Below, in pieces: positions 12,701-25,600 of a stretch of DNA of 64,000 nt. Every line of letters starts with the position of its first letter. Positions within the stretch are counted from its first letter, which is position 1. The notes beneath the pieces are model-generated. The model was not told the origin of the DNA and searched no databases. It was given only the letters and a program-made list of their open reading frames with translations. Both the position numbers and the translations under genes were made by a program. The stretch lies in assembly GCA_037447605.1 (NCBI GenBank), contig CM074804.1:4183002-4247001 (forward strand). The letters are read 5' to 3'. The DNA comes from Zygnema circumcarinatum (taxonomy: Eukaryota; Streptophyta; Zygnematophyceae; Zygnematales; Zygnemataceae).

Positions 12701-14607
12701 AGACCCGCGTCCACCATAATGTAGCGGTCGTAATGGCCAATAAGCATGCAATTCATGCCGATCTCTCCCAATCCCCCTATTGGCAAGATTCTAAGTGGAG
12801 GCCCGTCAAGGCCCTCATGAAAGAGCTGCATTTTGCGCTGCACTTGATCGTCTCTGCTGCTTTTGGGACCCTCACGATTTGACGACCCTCGATTGCGCTG
12901 CCCTCCAGAGGAATTTCCTCCTGCAAAGCGTTAGATAGATGGGTTGGCCTTACAGTGTTGAATGGCTGGCTTACTCTGACAGAAAGAAACAATTCAAGTC
13001 CATTTGTATCCAAAAGTGCAACAATTGATGAGATAACCTCTGCAAACTCTCTTCCCTGTTTTCGTTCTTTAGCGCAAAAGAGCAGGCAAGAACGGGTGAC
13101 TGAATGAGTGAGTGAGATACAACTGAGCGAGTGATACTCTGTGAAGTGTCCTCAGTAATGCTTGAATTATTAACGTCCCACTGTGAAAGTTTGGTCCAAT
13201 TCGGATTCAGCATACATTGAATTTGATCGCAAAGAAGTCAAGTTACGTGCACTCGACTCCTTTCCTGTCACGCATCTAACTCGCTGCCTTTTGCTATTCT
13301 CTCTCTCCTCTCCCTCTCGCCCCCTCACCCTATCTAGCTATCCAAAAATAACCCTCAGTGTACTGTGCCAGTCCCTTCGTCTGCTCTAAGTTGTGCTGAA
13401 CCTTACTCCTAGTTTTGGTGAAGACATGTCTGCTCATCCGTTTCCTCCCATCATATTAACAAACCTACTCTCGTTATTCATCATCCGCCCGGAAACACTT
13501 CCCTACATCGATACACCTCTACCTTAACACCATCTGATCCCGCACAACATGGCTTATTTCAAGGAATGAAGTTTTAAGTGGAAATTTGCAGATTGGACAG
13601 GAGCTTGAGAAATTAGTTAAATTACTTCTGTACGCAACTGCACATATCTCAGTTCTCTTGGCTCCTACGCTGGCTGAGGGAAACTAGGCTTGCTCAGCCA
13701 GAATGGGTTTTGAGCCAAAACATGATTTATTTGAGAGGAAAAGCTGGAGAATTCGATGTCACTAAATCAAATGTATTTCCATGAAGCATCAGAACCACTT
13801 CTCCTTACTTTCCTTCGCTTCTCCTCTATGCTTAAAATGCAGAGAACGTAATGTCTGGTTCGGACATTCAAAATTTGAACTTATGTAACCGTTGAAGAGC
13901 AAATTGAACAGTACTGGGCGTGCATTACTTTTATGTTATGCAATAAAATAAACAACTTCTACTAATTTGGTATGTCAGCGTGCAGCGACACTAGCCAACC
14001 AATTATGATCTTAGAGGCGGGAAAATAGCCGTAAGAAAGAAAAGAAATAAAATAAACCATCAACCAGAATGCGAGTGCCGTGTGACACCAGGAAGGAAGG
14101 GTAAAAAAAAAAAAAACTGAAGAAAAAGAAAAGCTGAAGTGTCCCTACACCCATCCTTCCCTCCTCTCCCTAATCCCACTCGGGGTTCAGTGCCACCCAG
14201 GAAACATACACAACCTTTCTAAAGCCCTGTCGGAAAGTGCTAACCCTAATCCAAACTCTCACTGTGACACCTAAACTGATTTCCGGAATGCCAGCAATTT
14301 TCTTTAAAGCAAGAAGCCGCTGGAACCAAGCTTAAAGAAGAAACATGAGAGGAAGGGTGGGCCTCTGACCTGCATGTGACCTTTCCCTCCTTCCAGAAGA
14401 ATAATTAGAAGAAGCAGCATACTGCGCCGAAAACCCTCGGTTTCGCTTTCTCCTGAGAGATACGTGAAAAAATATGGAATTCAAAAGGGTCTTCTGCTGA
14501 CATAATGAGCTTCCCTCCCCTCTATTCAGAACAATACGACCTTTCAACATCGGGCTATCGCTGAAGGCGAGGCGCCCTCTGTGCACGAGGCCGCCCGGAG
14601 AGGCCAT
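6706..14607 (-). CDS. RNJ: Ribonuclease J, plastid-type
   Basis: Metallo-beta-lactamase/beta-CASP ribonuclease, which in plants acts in chloroplast RNA maturation and removal of antisense RNA. Sixteen exons read down the minus strand: 14607-14370, 12920-12689, 12401-12278, 11989-11933, 11471-11280, 10903-10826, 10641-10459, 10206-10126, 9936-9871, 9767-9675, 9519-9394, 9249-9136, 8792-8697, 8522-8425, 8242-8051, 7921-6706. The sum is 3186 nt, 1061 aa. Residues 1-79 are Ser/Arg-rich and suit a transit peptide. The zinc motif HGHEDH is at about 187-192, followed by [29 protein letters not shown] and PVHGE. The beta-CASP core and RNase J C-terminal domain end near residue 690. The last ~370 residues are a Lys/Glu/Ser-rich low-complexity tail. 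The GT-1 Myb-like domain of land-plant RNase J is not visible. Confidence 0.93.
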
Positions 14608-14905
14608 GGCCGCCCGCCTGCCTGCTCGCCCAGCTGCCTGAGTGCCTGCTCAGAGCGAGCGCCGGAGGGCGCCAAAAAGCGCAGGCACGCCTGTACGGAA
14701 CGCCCTGTTTTGTAAGGGCCGTACATAAACGTACGGTACTGTATGGCCAAGGAAGGCGAGGATCAATTGACGATTGGACGCAAAGTTGATCTTAAACCGG
14801 AGTGGAGTTGATTCGTGATGGCGAAAGTGGTGGATGCAAGGGTCAACGTGGTGATGTTTCCGTTTGGTTGATGGGCGGAAAGGACGGACGTGCGTCGCGG
14901 CAGCC
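14608..14905. promoter_or_regulatory. Divergent (bidirectional) promoter interval between RNase J and RECQL2
   Basis: Only 298 bp separate the two start codons, which point away from each other. The interval is GC-rich near RNase J and contains CGTACGGTAC words at 14720-14740. No TATA box is evident. A shared or overlapping promoter is inferred from geometry alone. Confidence 0.6.
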
Positions 14906-17900
14906 ATGGCGGGCAGCACGCCCATTGACTTGGACTCGGCCTCTGACGACGAGGGGGATGCAGCCGCTGGAAGGCCTCGGGCCGCCATGGATCCACGCCT
15001 GTGTCTGGAGCTCGAAGATGAGCGGACCGCCCTTCAAGCACGACTTGCAGACATTGCAGGTGCTTCTCGAGACGGTTGCTTAACACATATTTGATCAATT
15101 CTTGATTCGTTTTCCTAGGAGCTGTGTCAATCACTATGAGGATTGCATAAAAATCAGAAATGTCCAGCAAGGAATCATCTACTTTATTTAATTTTAAAGT
15201 GTAATAAAGAAGAGTGATAACGTAGGGATTTGGTATAATGTAGATACCAAACCCTGCATGGAAGGAAAAATCTACTTTCGACGGATATTTTCTGCGTGTT
15301 TTTTTTAGTGAAGGTTTGACAAACAATTCAGTAGCTGCAAAGGACGCTGTGGCGATTAGTTGCCACAAATAGTTATTTTCCTCGTAATTGTTTGCCTGCA
15401 CGGTGCATAGCGAACTGCCTTTATCTGATTCTGCTCCAAAAAATTCAAACAAACGATGTACGAATATCATAAGGTCAGGCAGCTCCTAGAAGGACATTGT
15501 GAAGGGAAAGCTTGTTTTTGGTGAGCCCTGAAAGTATAGCTTTGAGCAAATGTAAGAAGATAGCAGTCAAGACGTAAGAGACAAAAGTTTCTTGGCTTCT
15601 AAGCCAATTAATTGACGTCACTCAGTGTTCACTGATAAATGCCTCGTTTGAGAATATACGTATTTCCGAGTGTAAACAATGCATGACACGTCATTGCATT
15701 CCACACCTGGTTCTCTGTGTGCTATTTTTTCCATTTTTGTATCGCCGCTGCCCATTTCGCAAACTCATCATGAATCCATACTTCTCGGCAACATGATATC
15801 CGCAGGGAACTACTTTCGCTGCGTCCATTGTCGAGGGCGATATATCTAACCTTTTTCTACAATATTCTGAATGCAGAGGAAATCCAGGCCCTTCTGGGAG
15901 AGCAAGAGATGTTGCAGAATCGAATGACAGAGATTAATTCGCGCCTGTCAACAGTTAAAGAGGCCCCACGAACAGTTAGAGGGAAGGCGACATCTGTGAA
16001 TGATGCACCTGGAAGGTGGCTTGGGCCATTTGAATGGGATGAAAAAGTTGCGGATTTACGTAAAAACCTTTTTGGGCTCAGCTCATTTCGAAAGCATCAA
16101 CTTGAGGTATGATGGATGCCTTTCGAGCTTCTTCCTTTCTCTTGCTACCTTGAATTTTTGGCTCCCCCAACACAATTCAGCTCTTTCACTTTCAGGTGGA
16201 GATAGATGCCTGACTAGACATTCTGACCTCCAATTCTTATCATTGTGGTGTTACTCCGGGATACTACTGTTTCTCTGTGCTCTCTTAATTTAAAAAATTA
16301 GCGAGGACCCTTACTCACGGAGAAGGGCGAAAGAGGGGCCAACATGTTGTTGGATGTTTGCAGTGGTCTTTATCCGCTCTTTCGTTGTAGCACTATGGTA
16401 TGGTCCGTTTATTGCGGAAAGAGAAAACTGTCATTGTTTCCCCTTTCAAAGTAATTCTTCCGCCCCATCTCATAGCTGACGAAAAGCTTCTGCATCTCTC
16501 TACATTTGTGCAGATCATCAACGCAGTGCTTTCCAAGCGAGATGTGTTTGTGATTTTGCCGGCGGGTGGGGGCAAGAGCCTCTGCTACCAGCTGCCTGCA
16601 ATGGCCATGGAGGGCATCGCACTGGTGGTCAGCCCCCTCCTCTCCCTCATCCAAGACCAGGTGCCATGTCACACCCACATTCTCACTCGTTCAGCCACTT
16701 GCTCGTATGCTTTCTTATTCTCTCCTAGTTTCACAAACATATTTGAACACACTCAAGGCTAGACAGACCATGCATTTATTTATCCTTCTTTTGCCCTAGA
16801 AAGGTCGATGTGTAGTTCCTATTATCAATACTCTGCAGAAACCCGTCCTTGCTTTCATGCAGGTGCCAGCTTGTTCATTCTCCCTGAGAGGTGCGATGTG
16901 GTGCCCTTACCTCCCTGTAGGTGATGAGTCTGACCACGCTGGGCGTTGCGGCCACAGCCCTGTCCTCCGCCAGCGACAAGGCGGAGGAGAGGGCTGTGTA
17001 CGCCGCGCTGGAGGAGGGGAGGGGCGGACTGCGCCTGCTGTACGTCACCCCGGAGAAGGTGGCCAAGAGCAAGCGGCTCATGTCAAAGCTGGAGAAGTGC
17101 AATAGGGCGGGCAGGCTCGCCCTCGTGGCAATAGATGTGCGCCTACCTTCCCATCTCCTCCGTATATGGTTGTTCCTTCTAGAGGCTTGGACATGGATCA
17201 AGTGCATCTCTATTCCGAAATTCACACTGGTTACTTGAAGGGATCTTGCGAAAGTTGTAAGGATGGACGTGTAGATTTTACCAACTAAGTTCGCAGCTCA
17301 CGGATCACTCGCTCATTATGGAAGTAATCACACGAACCATTGGTGGGTATCTTCGATTGAAATTTTACGGCTCTTCGCCTCGCAGGAGGCGCACTGCTGC
17401 AGCCAATGGGGGCATGACTTCCGAACGGACTATGCGGCCCTAAGTGTGCTGAAGACGCAGTTTCCGAAAGTCCCCATAGTCGCCCTCACAGTGAGTGCCC
17501 CGAAACATGCGATCTTCTCCCTCGCACTCTAACATGGCTTCAGATAACAGGAGGCTCGTGCGGCGAATTTACGACTCTGTACTCTGTACTCTGTACTCAG
17601 TACGACTTGAGCATTCAGTCATACATGTACATGCCTTTAACTGGTAGTTGGTAGACTTCTTCTCAATTGTATGTGCCGGAATTGAGGAGGGGTAAGTTCC
17701 TTTAAGTCAGAAAGGGCAAAGGGGGGGAGGGGAGTCAGGCTACCGCCACAGAGCGAGTGCAGACGGACGTGCACGAAATGCTTCACTTGCGGCAGTGCGT
17801 CACTTTCGTGTCCTCTGTGAACCGACCCAACCTCTACTACGAGGTGAGAAGCACATCTTTGCTGTCCAAAAGCTTGAGCCTCTCATGTCTGCGGATGGCT

Positions 17901-19713
17901 CGTAATGCGGCACTTGGCGTTGCAGGTGAGAGGAAAAAAACCGCAAGGAAGTGCGGTTATTGACGATATCGTGAACATGATAAAGGAGAGCTACTCTCCC
18001 AACGACTCGGGCATTGTGTACTGCTATTCAAGGCGGGAGTGTGAACAGGTGCAGAAGGCAATGCCTGTCAAGAAATGAATCTACCTTGTCTCCCTCTTGT
18101 CTGAGCCTCTTCTCTGTGGCAGGAGGGCGAGAAAAGGCCATGGTTCTCCCGTCTTGAATTTACGAAATTTGAGGGCGTGTCGCTTCTCCTGTGGCTGACA
18201 GGTGGCAGGGCAGCTAAAGAAGGGGGGCATTCGGGCGAGCTACTACCATGCTGACATGGATGCCTCGCTACGGACAAAAGTGCATATGAGGTACCCTTAT
18301 TAATAATTCCTACTCTGCATTTTCCAATTATCCAAACAAGAGAAATAGCAGAGTTGCTGATGAAGAGTATTTTTTGGAATGGTGAGGGATTATGCAGTTG
18401 GAGCAGAGGGCAGGTGCAGGTCATTGTTGGAACGGTGAGTTTGAGTAGGATCTCTAAACTTGCGCGTTTGTTCCTGTAGCATGTGAACAAAACTTGTGAA
18501 AAATCATCGCCAGCTCCATTTTGGTGGCATTCTGGGCTTGTATTCTGTCTGGAGAGGCGCATTGAAAAACAGGAAAATGGGGTGTGGCAGGTTGCCTTTG
18601 GGATGGGCATCAATAAACCGGATGGTATGGCATCTTCCTTCCAAAGACTTTCGCCTTTAGAGTTTCTATAGTTTTGATTCATTTGAACTTTTTATGCTGT
18701 CTATACGGAGTGGAATAGTAGCGTTAGCTCTCCCTTACCATGCCCCGTTTTATCATCCTTATATAAGTAGTCGAATCACTGCTGAGTTATTATTAAACTA
18801 CTTCTGAATTCCATCTCTATTGCCATTTGAATGGAAGCCCTTTCTCAGCCGATCCACTGCGTCTCTCGTGAAGGAAGGGAAGGAAAGCTGGTTGAGCTGA
18901 CCCCAATATTTTGTTGCCCCCTTTGATGGTTCGAAATCCCTACCATGGACATCATCTCCAGTCCGCTTTGTGATTCACCACTCTTTGAGCAAGTCCATCG
19001 AAACATATTACCAGGCAAGTCTGATCATGTGCTCGTAAGAAATCCCCAATCACAAGCTCACATCGATCAGCAGAGAGACTAAAGAGCCAAAGTATGTCCT
19101 TTAGAGGTCGCCAAAGTCTTCTGCTGTACGGTGCATCATTACCTTCGTATCACTCGTGAATGCAATGGATAATTTATGTCGACTGCAGTTTTTGTTTTTT
19201 TATTTATTTCGCAATAACTGCATTTTGCCTGCACTTTGCTGGAAATTTCGTTTGTATGGGCAGAGCAGGAGAGTGGGCGGGCGGGACGTGACGGTCTGCC
19301 GGCGCGATGTGTTCTCTACTTCCGATGCGGCGATCTTCCCCGGCAGGTGTGCGACTTGTGCAGAAGGAAAATGAGAATGGGAGGAGGGGGGAGGGAGATA
19401 AGGGAGGAGCAGAAGTCAGCACCCACTGTTAGCTGGGGGGAAGGGGAAGGTCAAGTACTCTAAAAGGTTTAAAAGCAGCGTCTGCAGATTCTCTGCGGGT
19501 CGGTCCTTTGCCTCTTGTTCAGTTCAGTTCAGACTCTGCGTTTGTCCGTACTGAGAGCAGTTCCACTCTCCGTTGGCTGGTGGAGGAGAGAGTGCAGAGC
19601 AGCATGGTGTTTTCTGAGGCAGCGGGACTCGTCAACCTCTACTCCATAGCTCGCTTCTGCCTTGTAAGCCGCCTTCTCGTCGAATTTCATCCACTCGCTT
19701 ATCTGGTTTTTCG

Positions 19714-19767
<54 letters not shown>

Positions 19768-22577
19768 AGAAAGGGAAATGGAGAAACATAGCAGTGCCTT
19801 GAGGGCAAGTCTATCGGGCTTGAAATCTATCTGCAAACTCAAATTGTAGACACAGGCAATTGGACTTGTGGAGTTTCAGATAGAAATCTTTCCACATTCT
19901 GAGCTCTGTTTGCTGAAGACGAAAGGTTTTGATGTGTGTTCTTTATGAATGCATGTTGCGTGCTTCGCATGTATGTTCTCTTGCAAGGCAGGCGAAGAAT
20001 GACTGTCGAAGAGCGGCAATTTTTCGACATTTCGGTGAAGAGCCTGAGGAGTGCAATGGTGGGCATGAAGTTCTCTGCCTTCAAAATGAAATGGCTCACT
20101 GCCTGCCTCCTACTGTGCAAACCAAATGTCGACTAATCCATGCACGAGTCGATGAATTGTGTCCATGTTTCAGTGATCTTGATAGCGTTTGTAACAAGAT
20201 CACTGGCTGTATATTTACAAGCTCTGAGGGGCAGACACCATAAATGATTGTGTAAAAACTTCGCAAAACACAGAACTGTGTTCCACTTATAGGTTGACCG
20301 ACACATGTGCCATTGTTGGTCATTGCGGTTATCTCTACTCGCCCTCGCCTACCTTTCTTCACTCATTGATCTTGCCTTCGTAACGTGTAAACCATGAAAA
20401 AAGTTGCAGTTGTAGGTCGATAGACGTGGAAGTGTTTTAGACTCGATGTCTGCTATTCCGCTCAGTTGGGACGGACTTGTTGGTAGAAATAAAGCACTGA
20501 GATGAGAGTACACACGTGCAGGAATGTGCGATAACTGCGCGGAGGAGAGGACTGTGACGAGACAAGACCTGACAGGTGATCACCTGCTTCATTATATAAA
20601 GAATGAAAGGTTGCGTGGATGACGGTGTTCACAAAGCTTTTCAATGTGAGGATATTGGAGAAGATCTCGTCACTTTCTGGATATAGAAGGGCTTGTTGGA
20701 ATGTGGGTAATGCAAGAAAATTGCGTAATACGCTTAACGTGACGATAGTGACAGTACGAGTGGAAAAGGCCGTGGGCTCGAATGCAGCAATGATGAGGGC
20801 TAATAAGAGCGCTATGCGAGGGAGAAAGAGGAAGCAAGAGAGATAGAGAGAGAGAGAGAAGGGCCGCAGGGGGCGGGTGTTGAGAGAGTCACAGCTGACG
20901 TTGTTTTGAAGAGTTAAGAGTTTTTTGAAAATAAGGGGCCAAAATGGATTGTCTTTTCGCAGAGGAGGCGAAAGCGGTAGTTCGGCTTGTGCAGGAGATG
21001 AGAGAAGCTGACAATCGGGCTACCCTCCTGCAGCTGACAGACTTCTGCAGAAAAGGTATCGACCAAAAAGAGTCAGGTCTGAATTTACTTTGATGGTTTA
21101 CTTGTCTTGTCAGTCGGTTGATCATGTAAACTCAAGACCCAGCATGTCCTTCCGTTTCTCTATATTTTTGCTCATAGAAAGCCGAACTCTTCTTCTTTCG
21201 TTTGCTGTGTTCGTTCACAACTTCTCTATGTGTTGGTGCAAAGTCTGTGGTTCAGTCGCTGCCAACTGAGAACGGGCGCAGGTGCCCTCCGCGCTCTGCC
21301 AAAGGATCAAATCGAGCTGCTCATCGTGCATCTCCTCCTCTCCTCCGTTCTTGTGAGTTCAGATCCGTTCGACCCTGACTCCAAGCAGTAAAGGAAGAAA
21401 AAAAACAAACATTCACGAAGTCGTTTGGTTTTGTCGTCATGGGTTCTTTTGCAAGATCACTCCTTTATTGCAATCTCCAATTGTGAAACTGAATTCGCTG
21501 GCTCAGAAAGAGGAGTTTCTTCATACTGCTTACGCCACAAACGCATACGTGACAATTGGACCCCTCGCCAAACGAGTTGTCGAAGGTAAAGCCTCTTTCC
21601 TCTTAACCCTTGTTTAAGCCGCCCCCTCTTTCCCCCTTTCCCTCCGGAAGTCAGAATACGACACTTTGACTCTATCTCTCACCTTTATCTCTTCCTCCCG
21701 TTTGTTTACAGGCACCCAGAAAGTGTCCCTTGAGCTTGAATCCCCCCTCCATGGCGCCACCAAACGGTCCTCTCAGAGGGGCAGAGGGGGGGGGAAGGGA
21801 GACCCCCCCTCGGGCAGCCTCCCGGCCGCCATGGAGGGCGCACTGGAGGAGCTCCGCCGGGAGGTGGCGGGCCGCCATGGAGGGATCTTCCCGCACTCGG
21901 TGCTTTCCTCTCAGCACGTTGCGTCGCTCTGCTTGGAAAGGCCAACCTCCATGGAACAGGTTAGCAGTCAGGAGCAGAGTATGGGTCCATCTTGGCAGCA
22001 TTGTAAAGTGGTTGGAGATCTATTCATGGTTGTTGTGACTGGTGTTAGTGTGGTCAGAGATTACGTGCTAATGTTAGGGTGATTCTGTGTTCTCTGTGTG
22101 GGGATTGTCGAACAGATTGGCGAGATTGTGGGGAAAAGGAGAGCGGAGCAATACGGGGAGAAGATTCTTGCAGCAATTCTAGGGGTTTTGAATGGCTGTG
22201 GGGTTGAAGACGGAGCTGCAGGAGAGGGGTGGGCGATTCCTAAGGACGGGAGGAAGGGCCTTCAAGGGCAGACACAACAGGAGGGGAGAGAGAGGGAGAT
22301 GCTTCTGAAGGAGGACAAAGCTGTAGAGGCAGGGAAGAGGAAGAGGGAGCATGCAGACAGAGGGAGAGAGGGAGCTAAGGCTAGTGGGAAGAGGGAGAAG
22401 GTTGCAGGCCGTGGGAGAGGTGAAGGCCAGGTAGAGGTCGCTGAGGATGGAGACTCTTTGAAGGATGGTGTGAATGCTGATGATGATTCTGACTTTGATG
22501 TCAAGAACAGGATCCAAAAGGAAGGGCCAGGGTCAGGGTCAGGGTTAGAGTTACGATTAGGGTTAGGGTTAGGGTAG
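14906..22577 (+). CDS. RECQL2: RECQL2-type ATP-dependent DNA helicase
   Basis: 3'-5' RecQ helicase of the plant RECQL2 (RECQ1-like) clade, acting in nuclear DNA repair and recombination. Twenty exons: 14906-15059, 15877-16106, 16514-16660, 16921-17136, 17386-17490, 17739-17843, 17926-18048, 18202-18290, 18398-18434, 18591-18624, 18962-19014, 19269-19346, 19598-19663, 19992-20058, 20522-20575, 20963-21055, 21282-21352, 21507-21585, 21712-21959, 22116-22577. The sum is 2511 nt, 836 aa. An acidic N-terminus leads to Walker A PAGGGKS (~144-150; plant RECQL2 also has Ala there), [14 protein letters not shown] (~249), ATVAFGMG-type motif [17 protein letters not shown], a Cys-rich zinc-binding region, winged helix and an HRDC-like C-terminus. 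The intron after 19014 has a GC donor. The final exon is charged and ends in telomere-like repeats. Confidence 0.95.
17573..17604 (+). repeat. TACTCTG heptamer microsatellite in a RECQL2 intron
   Basis: About four copies of a TACTCTG heptamer inside the intron between RECQL2 exons 5 and 6. No regulatory role can be assigned. Confidence 0.75.
19719..19757 (+). repeat. (GA)n microsatellite in a RECQL2 intron
   Basis: An uninterrupted GA dinucleotide run of about 38 bp followed by a G9 tract, inside the intron after exon 13. ORFs crossing it are repeat artefacts. Confidence 0.9.
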
Positions 22578-22581
22578 GGTT
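22525..22581 (+). repeat. Interstitial telomere-like repeat at the RECQL2 3' end
   Basis: GGGTCAGGG variants grade into three TTAGGG units and then GGGTAGGGTT. The RECQL2 reading frame runs through them, giving a Gly/Leu tail, and stops at the TAG of the degenerate GGGTAGGG unit. Confidence 0.85.
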
Positions 22582-22628
22582 GTCGCGTCGAGCATGTAAT
22601 GGACGGATTGTGGATGGCACTTTCCAAA

Positions 22629-22682
22629 CATGGCAGCATGGCAGCATGGCAGCATGGCAGCATGGCAGCATGGCAGCATGGC
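22629..22682 (+). repeat. CATGGCAG 8-bp tandem repeat
   Basis: About 6.6 perfect copies of the octamer CATGGCAG just downstream of RECQL2. Perfect identity suggests recent expansion. Confidence 0.92.
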
Positions 22683-25600
22683 CTGCCGCGCCGACCCCAT
22701 CTTGCCACCCCCGCCACTGCGCCAGCTCCGCAATTTGCCGCCAAAAACCGGCCGGGCCGCGGGATATCTATTATTACCGTACCGTCCTGGAAGCGGCTGC
22801 GGCTGCGGGAGGGGAAGGGGTTCCAGCCGCTATAGCCCCCATTTGGTGCGATATGGCGTAAATCCCAAATTGCAATCCGCCGTCCCCTCTCGCGCCGGCA
22901 CGGCGACCACACTGCGCCCCTAGTCCCCGACCCTGCCGGCCGATTTAAACGAATCGGAGTTCGGGTACAAACGGGGTAACTCGCAGCAATCGCAATCGCG
23001 TGGCAACGTGACCGCCGCAATCTCTCAGCCAATCGGAAGCCTGAAATAGGTTCGGACGAATCTCGAAGAACTCGGATCTTAATACTTACGGACGCCGATT
23101 TTTCCTGACGGTAGACAAAGCACCTGTCGGCCAGTTTGCCGGCAGGGATCTGCCGGCCGACAGGAACTGGCTGCAACCGGCGGGCGCCGGTCCAGTTCAG
23201 TCACCCGGCGGGCCAATTCCGGACGGCAGCCGGTTGCGGCTTAGGAATTTGACGGCCGGCGGCGATATTTTGGCGAGGCCGACGTGGCCGGAGGGGAGTG
23301 GCCTGTTCGTACGGTACGAAACACCTGGCGTGCGTCCAGAAAGCTAACGGACGAAACAACGGTCAAACAAAATCATATGTTTTCTGGCTTTCCAATTTGC
23401 CGGGCTGCATAAACGGGCAGACAATAATTAACAATATTTTTCAAACTATTTTCAGATTGTCCATTATTTCTTCAGAATCATCCTACAAAATGTTTTCCTC
23501 TGAGATCGGGCAGCGGCGGAAGGAAACCGTTAACTGCCCGTACATAAAACGGGCAGGTGAAAACAAAACTCTGAACCAGGCGGGGTCCATGAATGGGCCG
23601 TACACTCCGAGCCCACTTCCAGACCCGTTTCGAAGCTCTTCCATGCCTCTCCCAGACCGTTCCCGAACCGTTGAACTGTGGCGTTCCAGAGTCCCAGCCC
23701 CGTCCGAACCTGCGCGCCACCGCGCACGTGCGAGATGGCTCCCTCGCCTCCCACCCTCTGGGAATAACGCCCTCCCCGCCTTCGGGATGCTGACACCTGG
23801 CAATTCGGCGGCTGCAGGAGGGAGAAAAGAGCAAAAGGTAGGAGAAGAGAAGAAGAAAAGTGCCCCTGGCAGTTAAAGCGAGAGAGAGAGGGTGGAGGGA
23901 GGAGAGAGATAGAGGTGACGGAGAAGAACAAGGGGTGAAAGAACGCGGTGGGGAGCTAGTTGGGACTGTTTTTCGTCGACCTCAGATTTGAATTCTGTTC
24001 TTTCCTACTTTCTGATACATGGGGGCTCAGCAAAGCAGCCATGGCGAGATGGGAAACATCGGTGCTGCATATCGACAGGAAAATCCGTTGCAGGCTGTCA
24101 CGGACCTCTGGATCGCCAGCCTCCAGTTCCAGAGCGGCGGCAGGAAGTCCACGCTCGTTCTGGCGCGCACGACAGGGAGCCGATCGCAGTCGTCAGTCCG
24201 TCACGCAACTCAGGAGGGTCTTCTCCTGCTCGCAATGCCGCTTCCCTGAAGAAAATTGAAGCAGAAATATGCTGAAATTCAATATGCTTAACATTAAGGT
24301 GAGGGGCTCTCAATTGAACACATTTTGATGAGGAGTGCTAAATCAATGGATTTATTCGGGTGGTGGATTTTTTGGGGGGTGGGGGGTTAGTGAAGTGGGA
24401 AGGATAGGAGAACAGCGGCAGAAGTTGGGTGGGGGGAGGAAGGGGGGTGCGATAGGATACTTGGATGTGTTTAGCTTTTTAGGGTGCTGTTCTCTACTTG
24501 AATCAGGGTTTCTGTTTTTAGTTCAATTGCTTACTGAATTTTGTTTTTCAGAGTTTCTGTTTAGGGGTGTCAAGTGAAATGGGAGAAAAAAAGAGAGGAA
24601 GGCGAAGTTGAGGCTTTGAAGAGATTGTTGGAGGTTGGATCTGACTGGAAGTGGGGTCTTTGAAGGGTTAGAGATTGTTAACGAAGTCTCTGATTTTCAT
24701 GGGACAATTGAAGTCATGAATTTTAGTTTTGCTGATTTCATTAAATGTGTTCTAATGGAAGTGGCTGCTGCTCTTTGCAGGTATACGCAGTTATTACATT
24801 GTACAGTGCTCAATGAACCGAAGTAGGGCCCCTCCTTGTCACTCATTTAGAATGTCCGTCTGCAGTGAAGTAAACTCGGCTTTCATCTCGACGATGATGT
24901 TTCCGCCGATCTGTCGCCTGCAGTTGAAATTTCATTTTGTTCTGGAATCACGTTGAGCTTAGTACTTTGTTGACCTTAGATTTTAGGGAAAATATCGTCA
25001 AGCAGAAAAAATAATTTCTGCTGAGTATGAGCTATAAAGTTTTCTTTTTGATTCGTATGCACAAGTACGATAGATGATGGAGGTACATTCCATCAGTAGC
25101 GTAAATAATTGTGAAGATTTAGGACGAGGAGGTGTATGTCTTTAAACTGTCGGAGTATGTTCGAAGTGGCAGTGAAGCTATTCAGTAATTAGGGACCACT
25201 CACGGAACCTTTCATACCAGGGGGGCTCATGGAGGGGAAGTTTGAAGGTGGAGATGAACCCATCTGCTCTCAATTTGGTTCTAAAACAAAAGTTTTTACC
25301 TTTGTACGGATGAGATTTGTTTTTTTTTCTGCCCATGTCTATCATGATTAGAAGGGCTTTCTCAATGCCTTTTGAAATATTCTCGAAAAGCGTCATTTGC
25401 TTCATTGTCATACAGAATATTCCGATGAAAATTGCGCCAAAAGCTCGGGTTACTAGTGTGCATGATGCTTCCGCACAACGTTGGAACTTTATACGGAGAT
25501 CGAACAAGTCTGCTGGTGTGGAAGGTTGCCGTAAGCTATTCATGAGAGTCGTCAGATTGATAGAATTTGAAAGGGCGGAGTTAAGGGTTGAGGTCGCTTG

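Noticed and set aside
18068-18682. 204-aa minus-strand ORF
   Set aside because: Antisense to RECQL2 exons 8-10 and introns, whose sense coding is certain; no homology recognised.
22262-23176. 304-aa minus-strand ORF
   Set aside because: Shadow of the RECQL2 last exon, telomere-like repeat and CATGGCAG array.
24019-24249. 76-aa ORF starting MGAQQSS (myristoylation-like)
   Set aside because: Two overlapping frames are equally open, there are no splice partners, and the motif is too short to support a gene.
25178-25543. 121-aa minus-strand ORF
   Set aside because: No recognisable family or splice context; kept only as a note in the intergenic entry.
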